A DNA stretch of 64,000 nt from Okapia johnstoni (GCA_024291935.2 CM044315.1:58750385-58814384); one strand, 5' to 3'; shown: positions 11,418 through 23,787, numbered from the stretch's first letter. Notes: a model not told the origin generated them from the letters alone. Translations and numbers: made by a program.

Positions 11418-12335
11418 GGCTAACAAACACATGAAAAGATGTTCAACGTCACTCATTATCAGAGAAATGCAAATCAAAACCACAATGAAGTACCATTTCA
11501 CACCCATCACAATGGCTGCTATCCAAAAGTCTACCAGCAATAAATGCTGGAGAGGGTGTGGAGAAAAGGGAACCCTCTTACACTGTTGGTGGGAATGCAA
11601 ACTAGTACAGCCACTATGGAGAACAGTGTGGAGATTCCTCAAAAAACTGGAAATAGAGCTGCCATATGACCCAGCAATGCCACTGCTGGGCATACACACC
11701 GAGGAAACCAGAATTGAAAGAGACGTGTGTACCCCAGTGTTCATTGCAGCACTGTTTATAATAGCCAGGACATGGAAGCAGCCTAGATGCCCATCAGCAG
11801 ACGAATGGATAAGGAAGCTGTGGTACATACACACAATGGAATATTGCTCAGCCATTAAAAAGAATACATTCAAATCAGTTCTAATGAGGTGGATGAAACT
11901 GGAGCTTATTATACAGAGTGAAGTAAGCCAGAAAGAAAAACACCAATACAGTATACTAACACATATATATGGAATTTAGTAAATTGGTAAAGATAACCCT
12001 GTATGCGAGACAGCAAAAGAGACACAGATATATAGAACAGTATTATGGACTCTATGGGAGAGGGTGAGGGCAGGATGATATGGGAGGATGGCATTGAAGC
12101 ATGTAAATTACCGTATGTGAAACGAATCGCCAGTCCAGGTTCGATGCATGATATAGGGTGCTCTGGGCTGGTGCACCAGGATGACCTGGAGGGATGGGAT
12201 GGGGAGGGAGGTGGGAGGGGGGAGGGGGGTTCTGGAAGGGGAACACATGTACACCCATGGTGGATTCATGTAAATGTATGGCAAAACAAATACAATATTG
12301 TAAAGTTAAAAAATAGATAAGTAAACTAATTAAAA
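11418..12335 (+). mobile_element. 5'-truncated ruminant L1, ORF2 C-terminal end and 3' UTR
   Basis: An L1 fragment inserted in forward orientation. The open frame 11416-11979 (187 codons) reads as the L1 ORF2 C-terminal region: [20 protein letters not shown] at the start, then [16 protein letters not shown] (a Cys/His-rich motif), [30 protein letters not shown] and a stop. It lacks endonuclease and reverse transcriptase, so it is inactive. A G-rich 3' UTR follows near 12180-12240, ending GCAAAACAAATACAATATTG at about 12300. The left TSD half is at 11404-11417, but the right half lies at 12542-12555, beyond 200 bp of non-L1 sequence. Confidence 0.9.
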
Positions 12336-12541
12336 AAAATAATAGAAGTAACATAATGGTTGATAATAATACAGGAAGCACCGAGATGCTCAGGATGGTA
12401 GTTCTGTGCAAAAGCAGAAGAATGGGTTGTGATGCAGGAATTATGTGAACCTCTGTTAAACACAGTTGTCGCAGGTTTTCAAGCTCTCTAGGACTAATTA
12501 TATATATATATATATACACCTTGGAAAAAAAAAAAACAAAC
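12336..12541 (+). mobile_element. Candidate L1 3'-transduced segment with second poly(A)
   Basis: After the L1 3' end come about 190 bp with no L1 similarity, including a (TA)n at about 12501-12516, then a second A-run at 12525-12536. The right TSD copy follows (CAACGCCCCTTTAT at 12542-12555; left copy CAATGCCCCTTTAT at 11404-11417, one mismatch). Sequence between an L1 3' end and a terminal poly(A)+TSD is the structure left when an L1 transcript reads through its own poly(A) site. Confidence 0.6.
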
Positions 12542-12555
12542 CAACGCCCCTTTAT

Positions 12556-13139
12556 CTGAGGGTCCCTTCCTCGATACCCTTGGCCTGTACAAGCCCCTGA
12601 TCAGTAACTAACATGGTGTGCATAGCATAGGGTCCTCAATCACTTAATTATTCAGATGATCTGTGTGTCACTTGGGTCCTTCGCTGCAACCACATGAACC
12701 CGCCCTAACTAGCTTAAGTAGAAAAGGAATTTATTGAGAATCTTAGGGAGCCCACAAAGTCTCCAGTGGGGGCAGAGAATCAGGGTGAAATGCTATTCAG
12801 CCAGAAAGAACACCCAGACACCCTGCGGATTAGATGTTTATACCCCTTCATGACTGGGGACAACTACCTCAGCCTACAGTGATGATGTTAGATCAAGAAT
12901 GCTAGAACTCAGCCAATGCTGTACTCCAAGCTTGGACACCTGTTTGTTAAAAGATGGAGTCCATGGGAGGTCTGCATTATCACATTGCTCTCTTCCTAAT
13001 CAAAGAGCATGAGGTTGCTAGGGGAAACCCAGATCTATGTATGGACATTTGAGCTTCAAGGAAGGCTAAAAAGAGACTCTGGCTTCTAACTTGGCAGAGC
13101 AGAATTCAGAATGTAAACCACTCTCCCAAATGTAGGAAG
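12556..13139. other. Unique non-coding stretch
   Basis: No repeat or gene recognised. Confidence 0.4.
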
Positions 13140-13286
13140 GTGGTTCACTAGATAGGTGGGATGGGGGTGGGTGGGAGGGAGGTCCAAGAAGGAAGGGATG
13201 TAAGTATACATACAGCTGATTCACTGTGTTGTACAGCAGAAACTAACACAACATTTTAAAGCAACTGTATTCCATTAAAAAAAAGA
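13140..13286 (+). repeat. L1 3'-end fragment
   Basis: GGGTGGGAGGGAGGTCC, then ACAGCTGATTCACTGTGTTG and AGCAGAAACTAACACAACAT and an A-rich tail: a short 5'-truncated artiodactyl L1 end of an older subfamily than the copy at 11.4 kb. Confidence 0.85.
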
Positions 13287-13339
13287 TGCTGAGGGGTTCT
13301 GTGAGGTATATCAGATAGTAATATATTATAGCAACAGTA

Positions 13340-13480
13340 ATAGCTGTAACTTACTGAGCATATATTAGGTGCTAGGCATTTTACAGACACTTTTATTTTC
13401 TTCCTTGCCGCACAACTGATTCTCTTAGTATCCCCATTTCACATAGGTAGACAACAGGGCTGGGAGAGGTTAGTTTCTTA
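13340..13480 (-). repeat. MIR SINE fragment
   Basis: TTACTGAGCATATATTAGGT, GGCATTTTACAGACAC and CCCATTTCACATAGGTAGAC match a reversed MIR. Confidence 0.6.
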
Positions 13481-13586
13481 AGACCATAACGTTAATGCAT
13501 TAGATTCTATACCAGGTTAAATTACAGGTCTTGCCACCTCCTTGAACTTCCTCCATCACAGCACCCTCTGCGCTTTACTGTTTGTT

Positions 13587-13790
13587 GCTATTGTTTAGTC
13601 ACTAAGTCTGACCCTTTGGGACCCCATGGACTGTAGCCCCCCAGGCTCCTCTGGCCATGGAATTTCCCAAGCAAAAATACTGGAGTGGGTTGCCATTTCC
13701 TATTCCGGGGGATCTTCCCAATCCAGGGATCAAACCTGTGTCTCCTGTATTGGCACGTGGATTCTTTCACCACTGAGCCAGCAGGGGCTA
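13587..13790 (-). repeat. Bov-tA SINE
   Basis: Reverse copy with GACCCCATGGACTGTAGCC and ACTGGAGTGGGTTGCC. Its head end is diverged (ACCACTGAGCCAGCAGGGGC). Confidence 0.92.
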
Positions 13791-14457
13791 TTTGACTGTT
13801 ATTATGTACTTAATGGCTGCCTTTTCTGCTAAGTGCCATGAGCACACAGGAGGCCTGCTTCCTGTTATATCCCCAGCACATGTGATATTTATTCACTCAT
13901 GTAACAGACACCCAGCTTTCATTGTGGGTCTCGCACATCCACATGGTTACTCAACAATGATGCATTAAATTCATCTAATGTGCTAGCCACTGTCACTACA
14001 CGCTGAGGGTGCTGTTGGAACAAGATAGGCAAGGTCCCTGTCTCACGGAATTTACATTCTGCCTGAGGGAGACGGGCAATCAACAAATAAAGAAGTGTAT
14101 AAAATAACAGAGAGCAATATGCGCTATAAGGAAAAATAAAGCAAAGGAGAGGAGAGAAAGTAATGGGGCGGGGTGATGAGGAGGGAAGGCCTCTTTACAA
14201 AGACAGCATTTGATACACCAGAGTGAAGGAGAGAATGACTCCTAAGAAAACCTGGTGAACCATGCTCCAGGAGATAGGAGTGACAAGTGCAAAGGCCCTG
14301 AGGTGGGAGTGAACTTGGCCTGTTCTGGGAATAACAAAACCAGTATGGCTAGCTTGTAACAAATAAAGGGGAAAGTGGTTAGAGATGAGTTCAGAGAGAT
14401 AGGGAAGGTCACATACAGACAGCCTTGAAACTACTCCCTGATATGGAATTTAAGTTT
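13791..14457. other. Unique non-coding stretch
   Basis: No gene. The words at 13815-13880 (ATATCCCCAGCACATG) recall an L2 3' end, but the match is too short to call. Confidence 0.35.
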
Positions 14458-14685
14458 TACCCAGGTGGTGCTAGTGATAAAGAACCTACCTGCCAGTGTA
14501 GGAGACACAAGAGACTTAGGTTCGATCCCTGGGTCGGGAAGATCCCCTGGGGAAGGGCATGGCAACCCACTCCAGTATTCTTGCCTGGAGAATCCCATGG
14601 ACAGAGGAGAGTGGTGGGCTACAGTCCATAGGGCCGCAAAGAGTTGGACACAACTACTGAGGTGACTTAGCATGCTTGCTAGCAC
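14458..14685 (+). repeat. Bov-tA SINE
   Basis: Forward copy starting ACCCAGGTGGTGCTAGTGAT, with the GGTTCGATCCCTGGGTCGGG B-box region nearly perfect. The first bases of the head are lost. Confidence 0.93.
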
Positions 14686-14958
14686 TGAGGGGTTTTGAAA
14701 GGAATGCATGATATGCTTTAGCTTCAGCTAGATTATGGTAGAGGCTGTGTGGAAGGTAGCTGGGGGCTGGAGGAAGATTTGACATAGGGAGGTTGTGTAG
14801 GTATTTTAGCAGTTAAACAGGAGAGACAGAACTTGGACTGGTGTATTGGGGATAAAAAGAAATGGCTGAATTTGGGGGTCTATTTTGAAGGCGAAGCAGA
14901 TTGGTTTCCAAAAGTATTCAAATGGGGGTGGAAAAAGAAATGACTTGGGTAACTGGGT

Positions 14959-15162
14959 GGTAACTTCCCTGGTGGCTCAGATGGTAAAGCGTCTGCTTAC
15001 AAGGCGGGAGACCTGGGTTCAATCCCTGGGTCGGGAAGATTCCCTGGAGAAGGAAATGGCAACCAACTCCAGTATTCTTGCCTGGAAAATCCCATGGATG
15101 GAGGAGCCTGGTAGGCTACAGTCCATGGGGTCGCAAAGAGTCTGACACAACTGAGCAACTTC
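14959..15162 (+). repeat. Bov-A2-type SINE with perfect 16-bp TSD
   Basis: The variant head ACTTCCCTGGTGGCTCAGAT differs from the CCCAGGTGGCGC Bov-tA head. It is flanked by ACTTGGGTAACTGGGT at 14943-14958 and 15163-15178. Confidence 0.95.
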
Positions 15163-15178
15163 ACTTGGGTAACTGGGT

Positions 15179-16070
15179 AAATGGAGATACCATTTCATGA
15201 GGTACAGAAGATTTGGACAGGAGACCATCAGAGGAAAGACTTAGACTTCACAGTACTTGCATATGGACATTCTGAGAGACTACCTGGATCTGAGTGGTGG
15301 TGTTGAGAGGCATTGGATAGATGGATGTAAGTGTTGGGATTTCAGGGTGAGGTCAGGACCAGATGTAGAAACACGGGAGATGAGTATACAGCTGAAGTTT
15401 CAAGTCTGACCACTAGATGAGATAGCCTTAGCTAGAACTCACTAAACTTGCTAAACATTAAGGGATAGAGACTGAAGTGAAACATAGGTCTGACTCAAAG
15501 CCTTAAGGCACATAACTTGCAACATCCTTCCTGAACTTTAGGGCAAGAAGAGGAAGCAATTTTACCGAAGGAGAGGGATATTAGTAGAGGGATAGAGCCA
15601 CTGACAAAAAAAGGGGGGAGGGGAGAAGGAGGGGTAGAAGGAGGAGTGCCAGATGGGAAGGCAAAGACATGAAAGGGAGAGGCCAGCAGGGGGTGGGGAG
15701 GAGAGGGCGGAGCCTACAGTCTCGGGCGGGGGCTCCTTTCACCTTCCGTTGTCACGCACTGTGATTTGTGTGCTTACAATCGCCCTTTGCTCACTGAGTG
15801 GTTTTCTTGGTTTCGTTAACTGCATTTTCTACAATTACTCACGCAGCTCGCTTGACAAGACCTCTTGAGAGCAATTTATTTCTATCACGTATCAGAATAG
15901 CCATCTTTTCTTAAGAAATTTAAAACAAATCCTGAGAAATGTAGGGATCCCATAACATTAGGTTTTCTTTTTATGTATCAATGCTGGGAAGCTTAAAGCC
16001 TCTTGAGTGACCTTTTTGCTTCAGCCTCATTTCAACTCCATTTTATGCCCCAATTATGTTTGTCACTTTT
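15179..16070. other. Unique stretch with purine- and GC-rich patch
   Basis: From 15605 to 15745 the plus strand is a long G/A-rich run (AAGGGGGGAGGGGAGAAGGA) followed by a short GC-rich block with several CpG (GGGCGGAGCC, TCGGGCGGGGGC). No promoter elements or coding exon are evident. The frame at 15653-15868 begins in the purine run and has no family match. Confidence 0.4.
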
Positions 16071-16181
16071 ACTTTTGGCCACACCATACAGCTTATGGGA
16101 TCTTCATTCTTGACCACGGACTGAGTCTGGGCCTTGGCAATAAACGCAGAGTGTCCTAACTCTTGGACCATGAGGAAATTC
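16071..16181 (-). repeat. CHR-type SINE, old copy
   Basis: Diverged reverse copy: CTTTTGGCCACACCATACAG to CTCTTGGACCATGAGGAAAT. Confidence 0.7.
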
Positions 16182-16197
16182 CAAAGTTATTCTGCAA

Positions 16198-16308
16198 TTT
16201 GGCTGGATCTTGAGGCTTGTGGGATTTTGATCCCTGACCAGGGATCAAACCCTCGCCCCGTGCAGTGGAAATGCAAAATCTTAACCACTGGATGGCCAGG
16301 GAAGTCCC
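16198..16308 (-). repeat. CHR-type SINE
   Basis: Reverse copy with TCCCTGACCAGGGATCAAAC and ACTGGATGGCCAGGGAAGTC. It lies right beside another CHR copy in the same orientation. Confidence 0.85.
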
Positions 16309-17463
16309 AGTCTTTTTTATTTATATGTGCTTCTTTTTACTCTGTTTAAATATTTACTCAACTTTTTAAATATCCCTAACAGCTGCATCAACTGCTATAT
16401 CTGTTCCATTGGACACCACTTGGCAGATGGGAATCAAACAAACACATGTCCCTCATCTGAAAGGGACTGTCTTCCTTTCGGAAAATAATCTGTTCCCACC
16501 ATGCTCCAGAAACAAAATTAGAGTATGGAGTCCTTGACAGTGGTCATGGCAGAAGACAGCAGTGCTTCAAGCCTCAACAAGAAAACAGGATAATGGTAGC
16601 CAAGAGCATGACATGAGATGGACAACATCCTGGGGACTCCCAGAATGAACATAGAGGAGTTTGAGGAAACTGGGACTACTGCAATAGCAGGTGGAGTTGG
16701 GGAGGAAGAACCAAAGATATACTGTTTTGATATGGAATTATTGGTTGGACTAAAGAAATTCTAGTGAAAGACTATTTTAAGAAAGAGTTGAATAATAACA
16801 GCGCAGGCAAAGTTTATTTAAATCTGCTTCTGTTAGTGTCCATGGACACTAGGGTAAATTTCCCTCTAGTGTGGAAGTAGTGCTATGAACTCACTGTTGG
16901 GAGTGAGTAAGCTGTACACTGGAGATGACAGATATATTTCCAGTCATCAATCAGCCATTTGTGAGCATTTATTAAGAACTGATTACAAGCTTCTACTGTG
17001 CTTAGGGCAGATCTACTTATAGAAACTGGTTGTCATGGAAACTGCAGATAGCTACAGTCCTCTCTGGACCTGAATGAGGAGCTAAAAGTCCTCTGACTAA
17101 GTTATTGTCTCTAGCTGAGAAGCCCAGGAGCTTCAAGACTGTTCTAACACTAGACTTGTGGTTTTACTCATGACTCCCCCATTTTAGTTCTAAAAGGTAC
17201 TTGTGAAACCAGGACTTTTGATAAAGAGGAAGATAATGACTCAAGCAGGTAACACACCCCTCAAGGTCTGTACTGAGTATTTTGAGCATGCAAAGCCACA
17301 CTTTGCATTTGCGTGAGCCTAGCTTACAGTGCAGAGAGAGCAAGGGGCTAAGAACAGAGGGCATCTGATATATGAGATGGACTAGGGTGAGTTGATCATA
17401 TAATATGTACTTTTGTTTGGTTCACACTGGACTGAGCCAGTGTGGTTTACATGATTTATACAG
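16309..17463. other. Unique non-coding stretch
   Basis: I see no gene and no repeat that I can name. Confidence 0.4.
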
Positions 17464-17464
17464 G

Positions 17465-17642
17465 CCCAGACTCGACTGAGTGACTTCACTTTCACTTTCA
17501 TGCATTGGAGAAGGAACTGGCAACCCACTCCAGTGTTCTTGCCTGGAGAGTCCCAGGGATGGGGGTGCCTGGTGGGCCGCCGTCTATGAGGTCGCACAGA
17601 GTCGGACACGACTGAAGTGACTTAGCAACAGCAGCAGCAGCA
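17465..17642 (+). repeat. Bov-A2-type SINE tail unit with (CAG)n
   Basis: Forward unit: GACTTCACTTTCACTTTCAT, CACTCCAGTGTTCTTGCCTG, ending in AGTGACTTAGCAACAG and a (CAG)n run. The tRNA-like head is absent, so this is a 5'-truncated copy. Confidence 0.9.
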
Positions 17643-17699
17643 GAATCCCAAAGATGAATGGTGGAGACTAAGGAGGAGTGACTCACTTAATGTACCTGC

Positions 17700-17840
17700 C
17701 CTCTCAAATTCCAGCTCTGCTGTTGAATGATTTTTTGACATTAGGCAAATTCCTCAAGTCCTCCAAGCCTCAGATGCCTCCTATGTTGAATGGAAAGATC
17801 ATTTATTAGATTATGGAGTTATTTGAAAAACAAATGAGAA
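17700..17840 (+). repeat. MIR SINE fragment
   Basis: ATTCCAGCTCTGCTGTTG, TTAGGCAAATTCCTCAAG and TTGAATGGAAAGATC follow the MIR pattern. It is diverged. Confidence 0.55.
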
Positions 17841-17849
17841 ACTGCATGT

Positions 17850-20800
17850 AAAAAGTTATTGTTCTTTTTTTTTTTTCAAATATTAGAAATTAGTGGTCCT
17901 TTTCTTTAGTTTCACGTCAAAAGGTTGGTATCCTGGTTAAGGCTATGTTTTCATTTATTTAGCTTTGCATGCTCAGATTCTGGCAATGTGCCTGGTTTAC
18001 TTTAAGAGTTTAGTGAATGCTTGTTGCTGAAGAAATGAGAAAGAGTTGCAGTTACTTTGCTTGTGATTTCTTTGATATTGAATTCCAAGAATTGAGAGGG
18101 AAGTCTCAAGGTCATCTGGCCATGCCTCTGCTTCTGTCCATAAAGAAGAGATAGGTTGATATGAAAGCTGTTCCAAGGATATGAGTGTCTGTGGATCTCA
18201 CAGCTGATCAACAGAGCCTTTGGATGGAAGTTCCAGTAGGACACAAAACAGAGTGAACTGACTTACCTCTAGATGAAGTAGGCTGTTTTTAGCACAGCCT
18301 ACTTGGACCCGGTAGATCCATCTTCTCTAAAATAATTCTACCATCTTTAACCTCCTGTTGGCTTATGAGATCATGTCTCTAGAAGACTCCTATTGAAAAT
18401 GCAAATATGTTCTCAGAGAATGGTAGCTGGCAAAGTCATTAATAAGTTCTTGAACCAGCAGAGAGTGGGGACCACTGAATAGTTAGCTTTTCAAGGGAGT
18501 GGGGGAGGAGGGATTGAGGGAAGATTTGGGGTTATTTCTCAAAGACCATGAATTAGCTGGCATGCCTTGGTGGGTCCCAGACAAGCATCAGGGAAAAAAG
18601 AACTCAGAAACTCTGGGGCAGACATCTAAGGCAGATGGGGCAAACTCTGTCATTTGGGCAAATTTTTAAGGTAATTAAAGTTTTCGGGACTAAACAGTTA
18701 CCTGAATTTCCTCCTGTCACTCTCATGACAACTGTGCAAAGTGGTCAAAGAGGATCCGATCACCCCGCTACAGTTTCAAAGAAGAAATTGAGGCCCAGAT
18801 CAGTCACATGGTCTGTTTAACACCACTCGGGTTATAAGTAGCAAACGTGGTACTAGAATTTCTTTCTTTTTATTCTTAATTGAGTTTTCATTAAATTCTA
18901 CTGCCTCCCTGACTTGGACAACCCAACCAAACAAAACAGTAGTGACAGTGAAATACAAATCATACCGGCATCCCTCTTTTATGATGTTATGACTATGTAG
19001 CAGCATTGTGCTAAATAACTGAGAAACCTCTTGTCATTTATTAATTATCACCAACATTTTACAGTTGTGGGGAATGAGTAGTGGAGGGGATTAAATGCTG
19101 TACCCACCTTCCTGCAGCCAGTGAGAGATGAGCCTGGACTCGAATCCCTACTGTCAGAGTTTGGAAGTGCTCAGAGCTTTTCCAGTAAAGGATCTCTGGG
19201 TTGGAAGGATCTTAAAGGTAACTTGGCATAATCGTCCATCTAAATCTTTCTTCAGTGTCTTCCTAAATGGTTCTCCTGTGTTTGGCTTGGAGAAATCAAT
19301 CTCCCTATTTCCTGGGGCCACCTGTTCCATTTTAGGACCATTCTCATGGTTAAATCACCAAAGGGAGAAAGTTTTATTTTTTTCAGCAGCAGATACAAGA
19401 ACGTTTTCACAGGAAAACACTTTGATAGCCTCTCTTGAGGGCAGTCTAAGCCTCTTGAGGTCTAAGAGTTGGCTGGTGCCATTTTAGAGAGAAGGACCAA
19501 GGATTGTGTAAGAGAAAATGACTTGTAGCTTTCAGAGGGCTTGGAGAATAAGCATATAAAAAAGGGGAAAGGAGGGAGGGTGAGTGAAATAGTGGCCTGC
19601 TGTGTGCTTCTTCGTGTATCTCTTCTTTACCATCTCCTGCCCGACCCCCCGAAAAAAATTCTGCAAAGTCTACAAAACCCTAAAACATTTGAGTTTTTAC
19701 AGAAACCTTTGAAAGGATTGCCCAGGGGATATTCCTAAAGTTATAAAGGTAGTATTTGTCTTCAGGGAAGCTGATCATATGAACCTAAGGCACAGAGGGC
19801 TGGCAGATAACTCTGGGAGGAAGCTCTTGTGGATGGCAGAATGGAAGATTGTAGCAGATCGAATGAGATTTTATAGTCTACAGAAGCCTCAGTTGATGCT
19901 TGAGTTATAAGACGTTCTCCAAATGATTGCACTTTTGTCTTTTCTTTTGGCTGGATTGTTTCAAGTAGAGAAGAAGAAAATTAGCCCAGCAGATTCTTGA
20001 CATGCAAATGAGATACTTTCTGAAATTTTCTCAAATCCTCATCTTCACAAGTATTACCAGAGCCCACAATCTCCTATACATTCATCTATGAAAGAAGGGT
20101 AATAATATCTGCCCAACAGGGCTTTTTGTGAGAATGTAGTGAAATCATGTGGTAAGTGGAGATAAAACACCATAGAGAATCTGATGCCAGGCCATCAGCT
20201 AAGCTCACTCATTTTTAGATGACTTGCTTTTCATAGTGTAATCTGAATTTGTGCCTTGGCAAAAATTTTAAATGGTGGTATAATATGGCCTTTGGAGGGT
20301 AGCATGAAAATATCTGAAGCCTCAGATATGAAAGCTACAAGTGCCCAAATTCGCCCATGTCAAACCATTCATTCAAAGTATCTTCCGTAGTCTCTGGGTT
20401 TGAAACCTTCGGGCTTTTACATGTCAGCCATCGGTTTCACACTTAAAAAGATGAATGATACAGGATAACAGTGCCTCTATTTCTGCCAGCTTTTTCTTCC
20501 AGCTAACAATGATTTCATCTCGGAGGTCTTATTCTCCCTCCTACTAATTAATATCCAGGAACAGTAACTATTGATTCAGTAATCTCCACTCCTTGCCTCT
20601 TCTGTCATCAGCAGAGCTAAAAAGAGATGTTGTCTAACTGTGGCTAGAGTCGTGCTGAGGACCAAGGGAAGGGCTGGGATCAGAGATCAAAGCTTGGCTG
20701 GAAGCCAGGTTTATGAGCTAACATCATCTTGTTTTTAGTCTCCCAGGGGAATTGTGAAAGGCAAGAACTCCACTTGTTTGATTTGTTTGACTAAAGAACA

Positions 20801-22023
20801 TGAATCTTAAGACAGAAGGAGTAAGATTGGTATCATAAATAAATTTGGGAACGATAGTGTAGTCACACACACATTGTAAGCCTCCATGGGTAAGCCGGAA
20901 CTCCCAGACTGCACGTTTATATCAGCTACGTGAGCCCCCCGAGAGCCTGACATGAGATGATTGATTCTCCTTGGAAAGAGACCAGCTCAGGTCCCCCAGC
21001 CCTCTGAAGATAAGACAGGGGAAATGATGACAAGAGGGGAGAGGCTGAGGAATTGCATTCCCAAGACGATCAGTGGGGATTGGCAGAATGGTTCAGGAAT
21101 GTTGTTTCTTGCAGGAAAGACATGGCATTATCTCATGACCATCTGGTGGCAGCAGGAACGAGAAGGGGGATGGAGGCTCTGAGCAGTGGTCACGTAGCCT
21201 CGTCTCACTGTTTGCAGACACCCACGATCAAGCAATTTCCTGACAGAAGTGGGTCAGCTATTAGCCTGGGCTCAAGAAAAACAGAACTTCAGGAATTAGA
21301 GAAATGATCTGCAGAGGCAGTATGATTCCTCTACCAAGAAAACCTGAGACACTATCCAAACCTTCCTGTAACATGGGCAAAGTCCCCAGACTCGAGGAGA
21401 GAATAGGATGCTCTTGATCTTTCAGTATAAAATTGATCTTTACTCAGGCAGGCCAACTCTCTTGGACCCTCAGTGTAAGATGGCATTTATGGACTCCAGG
21501 GCTTCATCTGACCTTTGTATGCCTTTGAGCCCACTTTAGTGATTACAGAACTGTTGGATTAGTTCCCAACTTTAAAAGATCAAAGTTATCTTCCTCTGAA
21601 ATCCTTAATACAGACGCTAGGAATTCTCCATGGAAATTTTAAAATAACATGGGATCAAGGCACATATTTTCTGGAAGGCCATGATGATTCAGAGTGTCAG
21701 ACCTTCTCTTATATACATGATGCAGGATTGGGGAGTTTGAGATACGCACAGGGCAACTCAATTAGACAAAGCTTTTCAAAGGCCTACATGGAAAACTGGA
21801 TGGGGAAATCTCACCTCAAATCTGGGGGACTGATCAAGGTTTCTTCCTCAAAGTTCATGTCAGGTTCTGCTGAGCTTCTTGCCAGTAGAAGGAGCTGACT
21901 TTGGTGGATGCTGCCTCCATCCCGGAGAAAGAAAATTAGGAAAATCAGCTGAGATGGGAGAAAAAGTACCATCTGGCTGCACCACCTCTTGCTGATAGTT
22001 TCCCCCCCAATGTTAGGCCTATC
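17850..22023. other. Longest largely repeat-free stretch of the flank
   Basis: About 4.2 kb with only weak MIR-like traces (about 19020-19150 reversed; about 20090-20180 forward). No SINE or LINE of recent age is seen. The frames at 19128-19487 (119 codons) and elsewhere show no domain or splice context. It could hold regulatory DNA, but nothing in the sequence itself proves that. Confidence 0.4.
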
Positions 22024-22035
22024 TGTGCTAGGAAT

Positions 22036-22262
22036 AGGGCTTCCCAGGTGGCACTAGTGGTAAAGAACCTGCCTGCCAATGCAGGAGCTGTAAGAGACTC
22101 AGTTGGGTTTGATCCCTGAGTAGGGAACATCCCCTGGAGTAGGGCACAGCAACCTATTCTAATATTCTTGCCTATAGAATCCCATGGACAGAGAAGCCTG
22201 GTGGGCTACAGTCCATGGGGTTGCAGAGTTAGACATGACTGAAGCAACATGGCAAGCATGCA
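22036..22262 (+). repeat. Bov-tA SINE with 12-bp TSD
   Basis: Forward copy flanked by TGTGCTAGGAAT at 22024-22035 and 22263-22274. The internal CAGTTGGGTTTGATCC shows extra bases before the B box. Confidence 0.94.
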
Positions 22263-22274
22263 TGTGCTAGGAAT

Positions 22275-23787
22275 GCTGAGAGGGACTCTGCCTTTTCATG
22301 CTGAGAAGTAGCCACCTTGAGCAGGACAGGATGACCCCCAGATGTCGCTTCTGTACCCAAAAGGGAACAGAGTGCTCAGCTCCTCAGAGCATGGATCTGG
22401 GCCCCTCCAACACTGGGTGTGCAGAAGGAGCTGCAGTGGCAGCTGGTGTTTGCACACGCTCTCCCTGGGGACCCGAGGCTCAGAGTCATATGAGTCCTCC
22501 ATCTGGTTCAGAAGCAAAGATGTAGGGGCAGGAAGCTAAATGTGTCCTTCGCAAAGACTCGCACAAGAGGGAAAGCACCCTGGCTGGAACTGGAGGGGGC
22601 CAAGATGTAGGGATGGTCTTGGGTCTGAGCCAGTGAGGGGAGGAGGAAGAGGATCTCCTACAGGTCTGGGTACTCCGTATCTGCCAGAGATTTCTAAGGT
22701 GTCAAAAGGAGTTAAAGGAGTATCTTGGGATCAGAAAATTGATTCCTCCTTGGGCAGTTTCTTTAATTCCATAGACTGTTTATTTCCCCTCTGTCTAATA
22801 GGGGTTATAATAAGAGTTCTGGCTTCACAGGCTGCTGTGAGACCTAAGTGAGGTCACATATATGTCTAGAGCACTTAGCTCAGGCCCTGACCCTCAGCAC
22901 ACACATTGCTATCTAAATGCCTCTAAAGCATTGCTCTCTTTAACCTCATTCTCCAAGGTGGTTGGAGCTGAGAGGGGCAGGCTGGAGGAATCTGACTTCT
23001 TGATCAAGTGTCCACCAGGAATCTGTTTAAGAGACCCTTTTACTATAGTGACTTATGCCTGGAATCATTATTGCATCCTGTCTGGGCTGTCCTCCTGCAT
23101 TTGCGGATTGAATCACCATCATCAATAGGAAAGAATTATCTTTCCTTCCAGTATTCCAAATTAGCTTCTACAGGTCTCTTCTAATTTCTGTGGCCTTGTA
23201 GTTTAAATTAGTAGAAAGATCCAGCAGAGTTGTTCTCTCCATTATTGATGCTGTTATTATAACTAACTTTAATTTGTTGAGTGCCTACTATGTGTCATCT
23301 TGTTTAATCAACATGCTCACTAGTGAATGAAGCAACTCCATCACATGGAATGGAAGTTTCATGGAAAGAGACTGAAAGAGAAGAAGAAAAGTGGAGTAGA
23401 AGCAACATGACAATCCTCCCCCCCAAAAACCCTCATTCATGAGTAGATGTGGGAACCTGTCCAGGGACTCCTAACCCCTGGGGTGTACTCTCTGGGGGCT
23501 AAATATTCTTCCTTAACGAGTGGAGGCGAGCACTAGACACAGCTCATGTTACATAGTTCTTCTGAACTAGCTCCTTGTCAAAGGTTTGGTGTTTTGCTAT
23601 AAAATATTTGCAATATCCATCTCCAAATCTCTGGGCTGGAATTTTGCTCTGCCAATAAACGTAAACTTCAACTCCTACCCCTCAACACTCTACTTGAAAT
23701 GAACGCTCACCTGTTTAATTGAACTTTTCAGTTCAGAAAAAATCCAGTATTGTCTGTGAGCACATCGAAGGACCTCTTTGTGAGCAT
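22275..23787. other. Non-coding stretch
   Basis: A forward MIR-like 3' half may lie at about 22780-22900 (AATAGGGGTTATAATAAGAG). Overlapping frames at 22298-22851 are GC-richer than their surroundings but have no recognisable product. Confidence 0.4.

Noticed and set aside
11416..11979. 187-codon open frame as a host gene
   Set aside because: The translation is the L1 ORF2 C-terminus, it sits inside TSDs, and a near-copy exists in reverse at 48035-48394.
12052..12519. 155-codon minus frame with Pro-rich and Ile/Tyr-rich ends
   Set aside because: Antisense of the L1 3' UTR G-rich block and of a (TA)n tract; low complexity.
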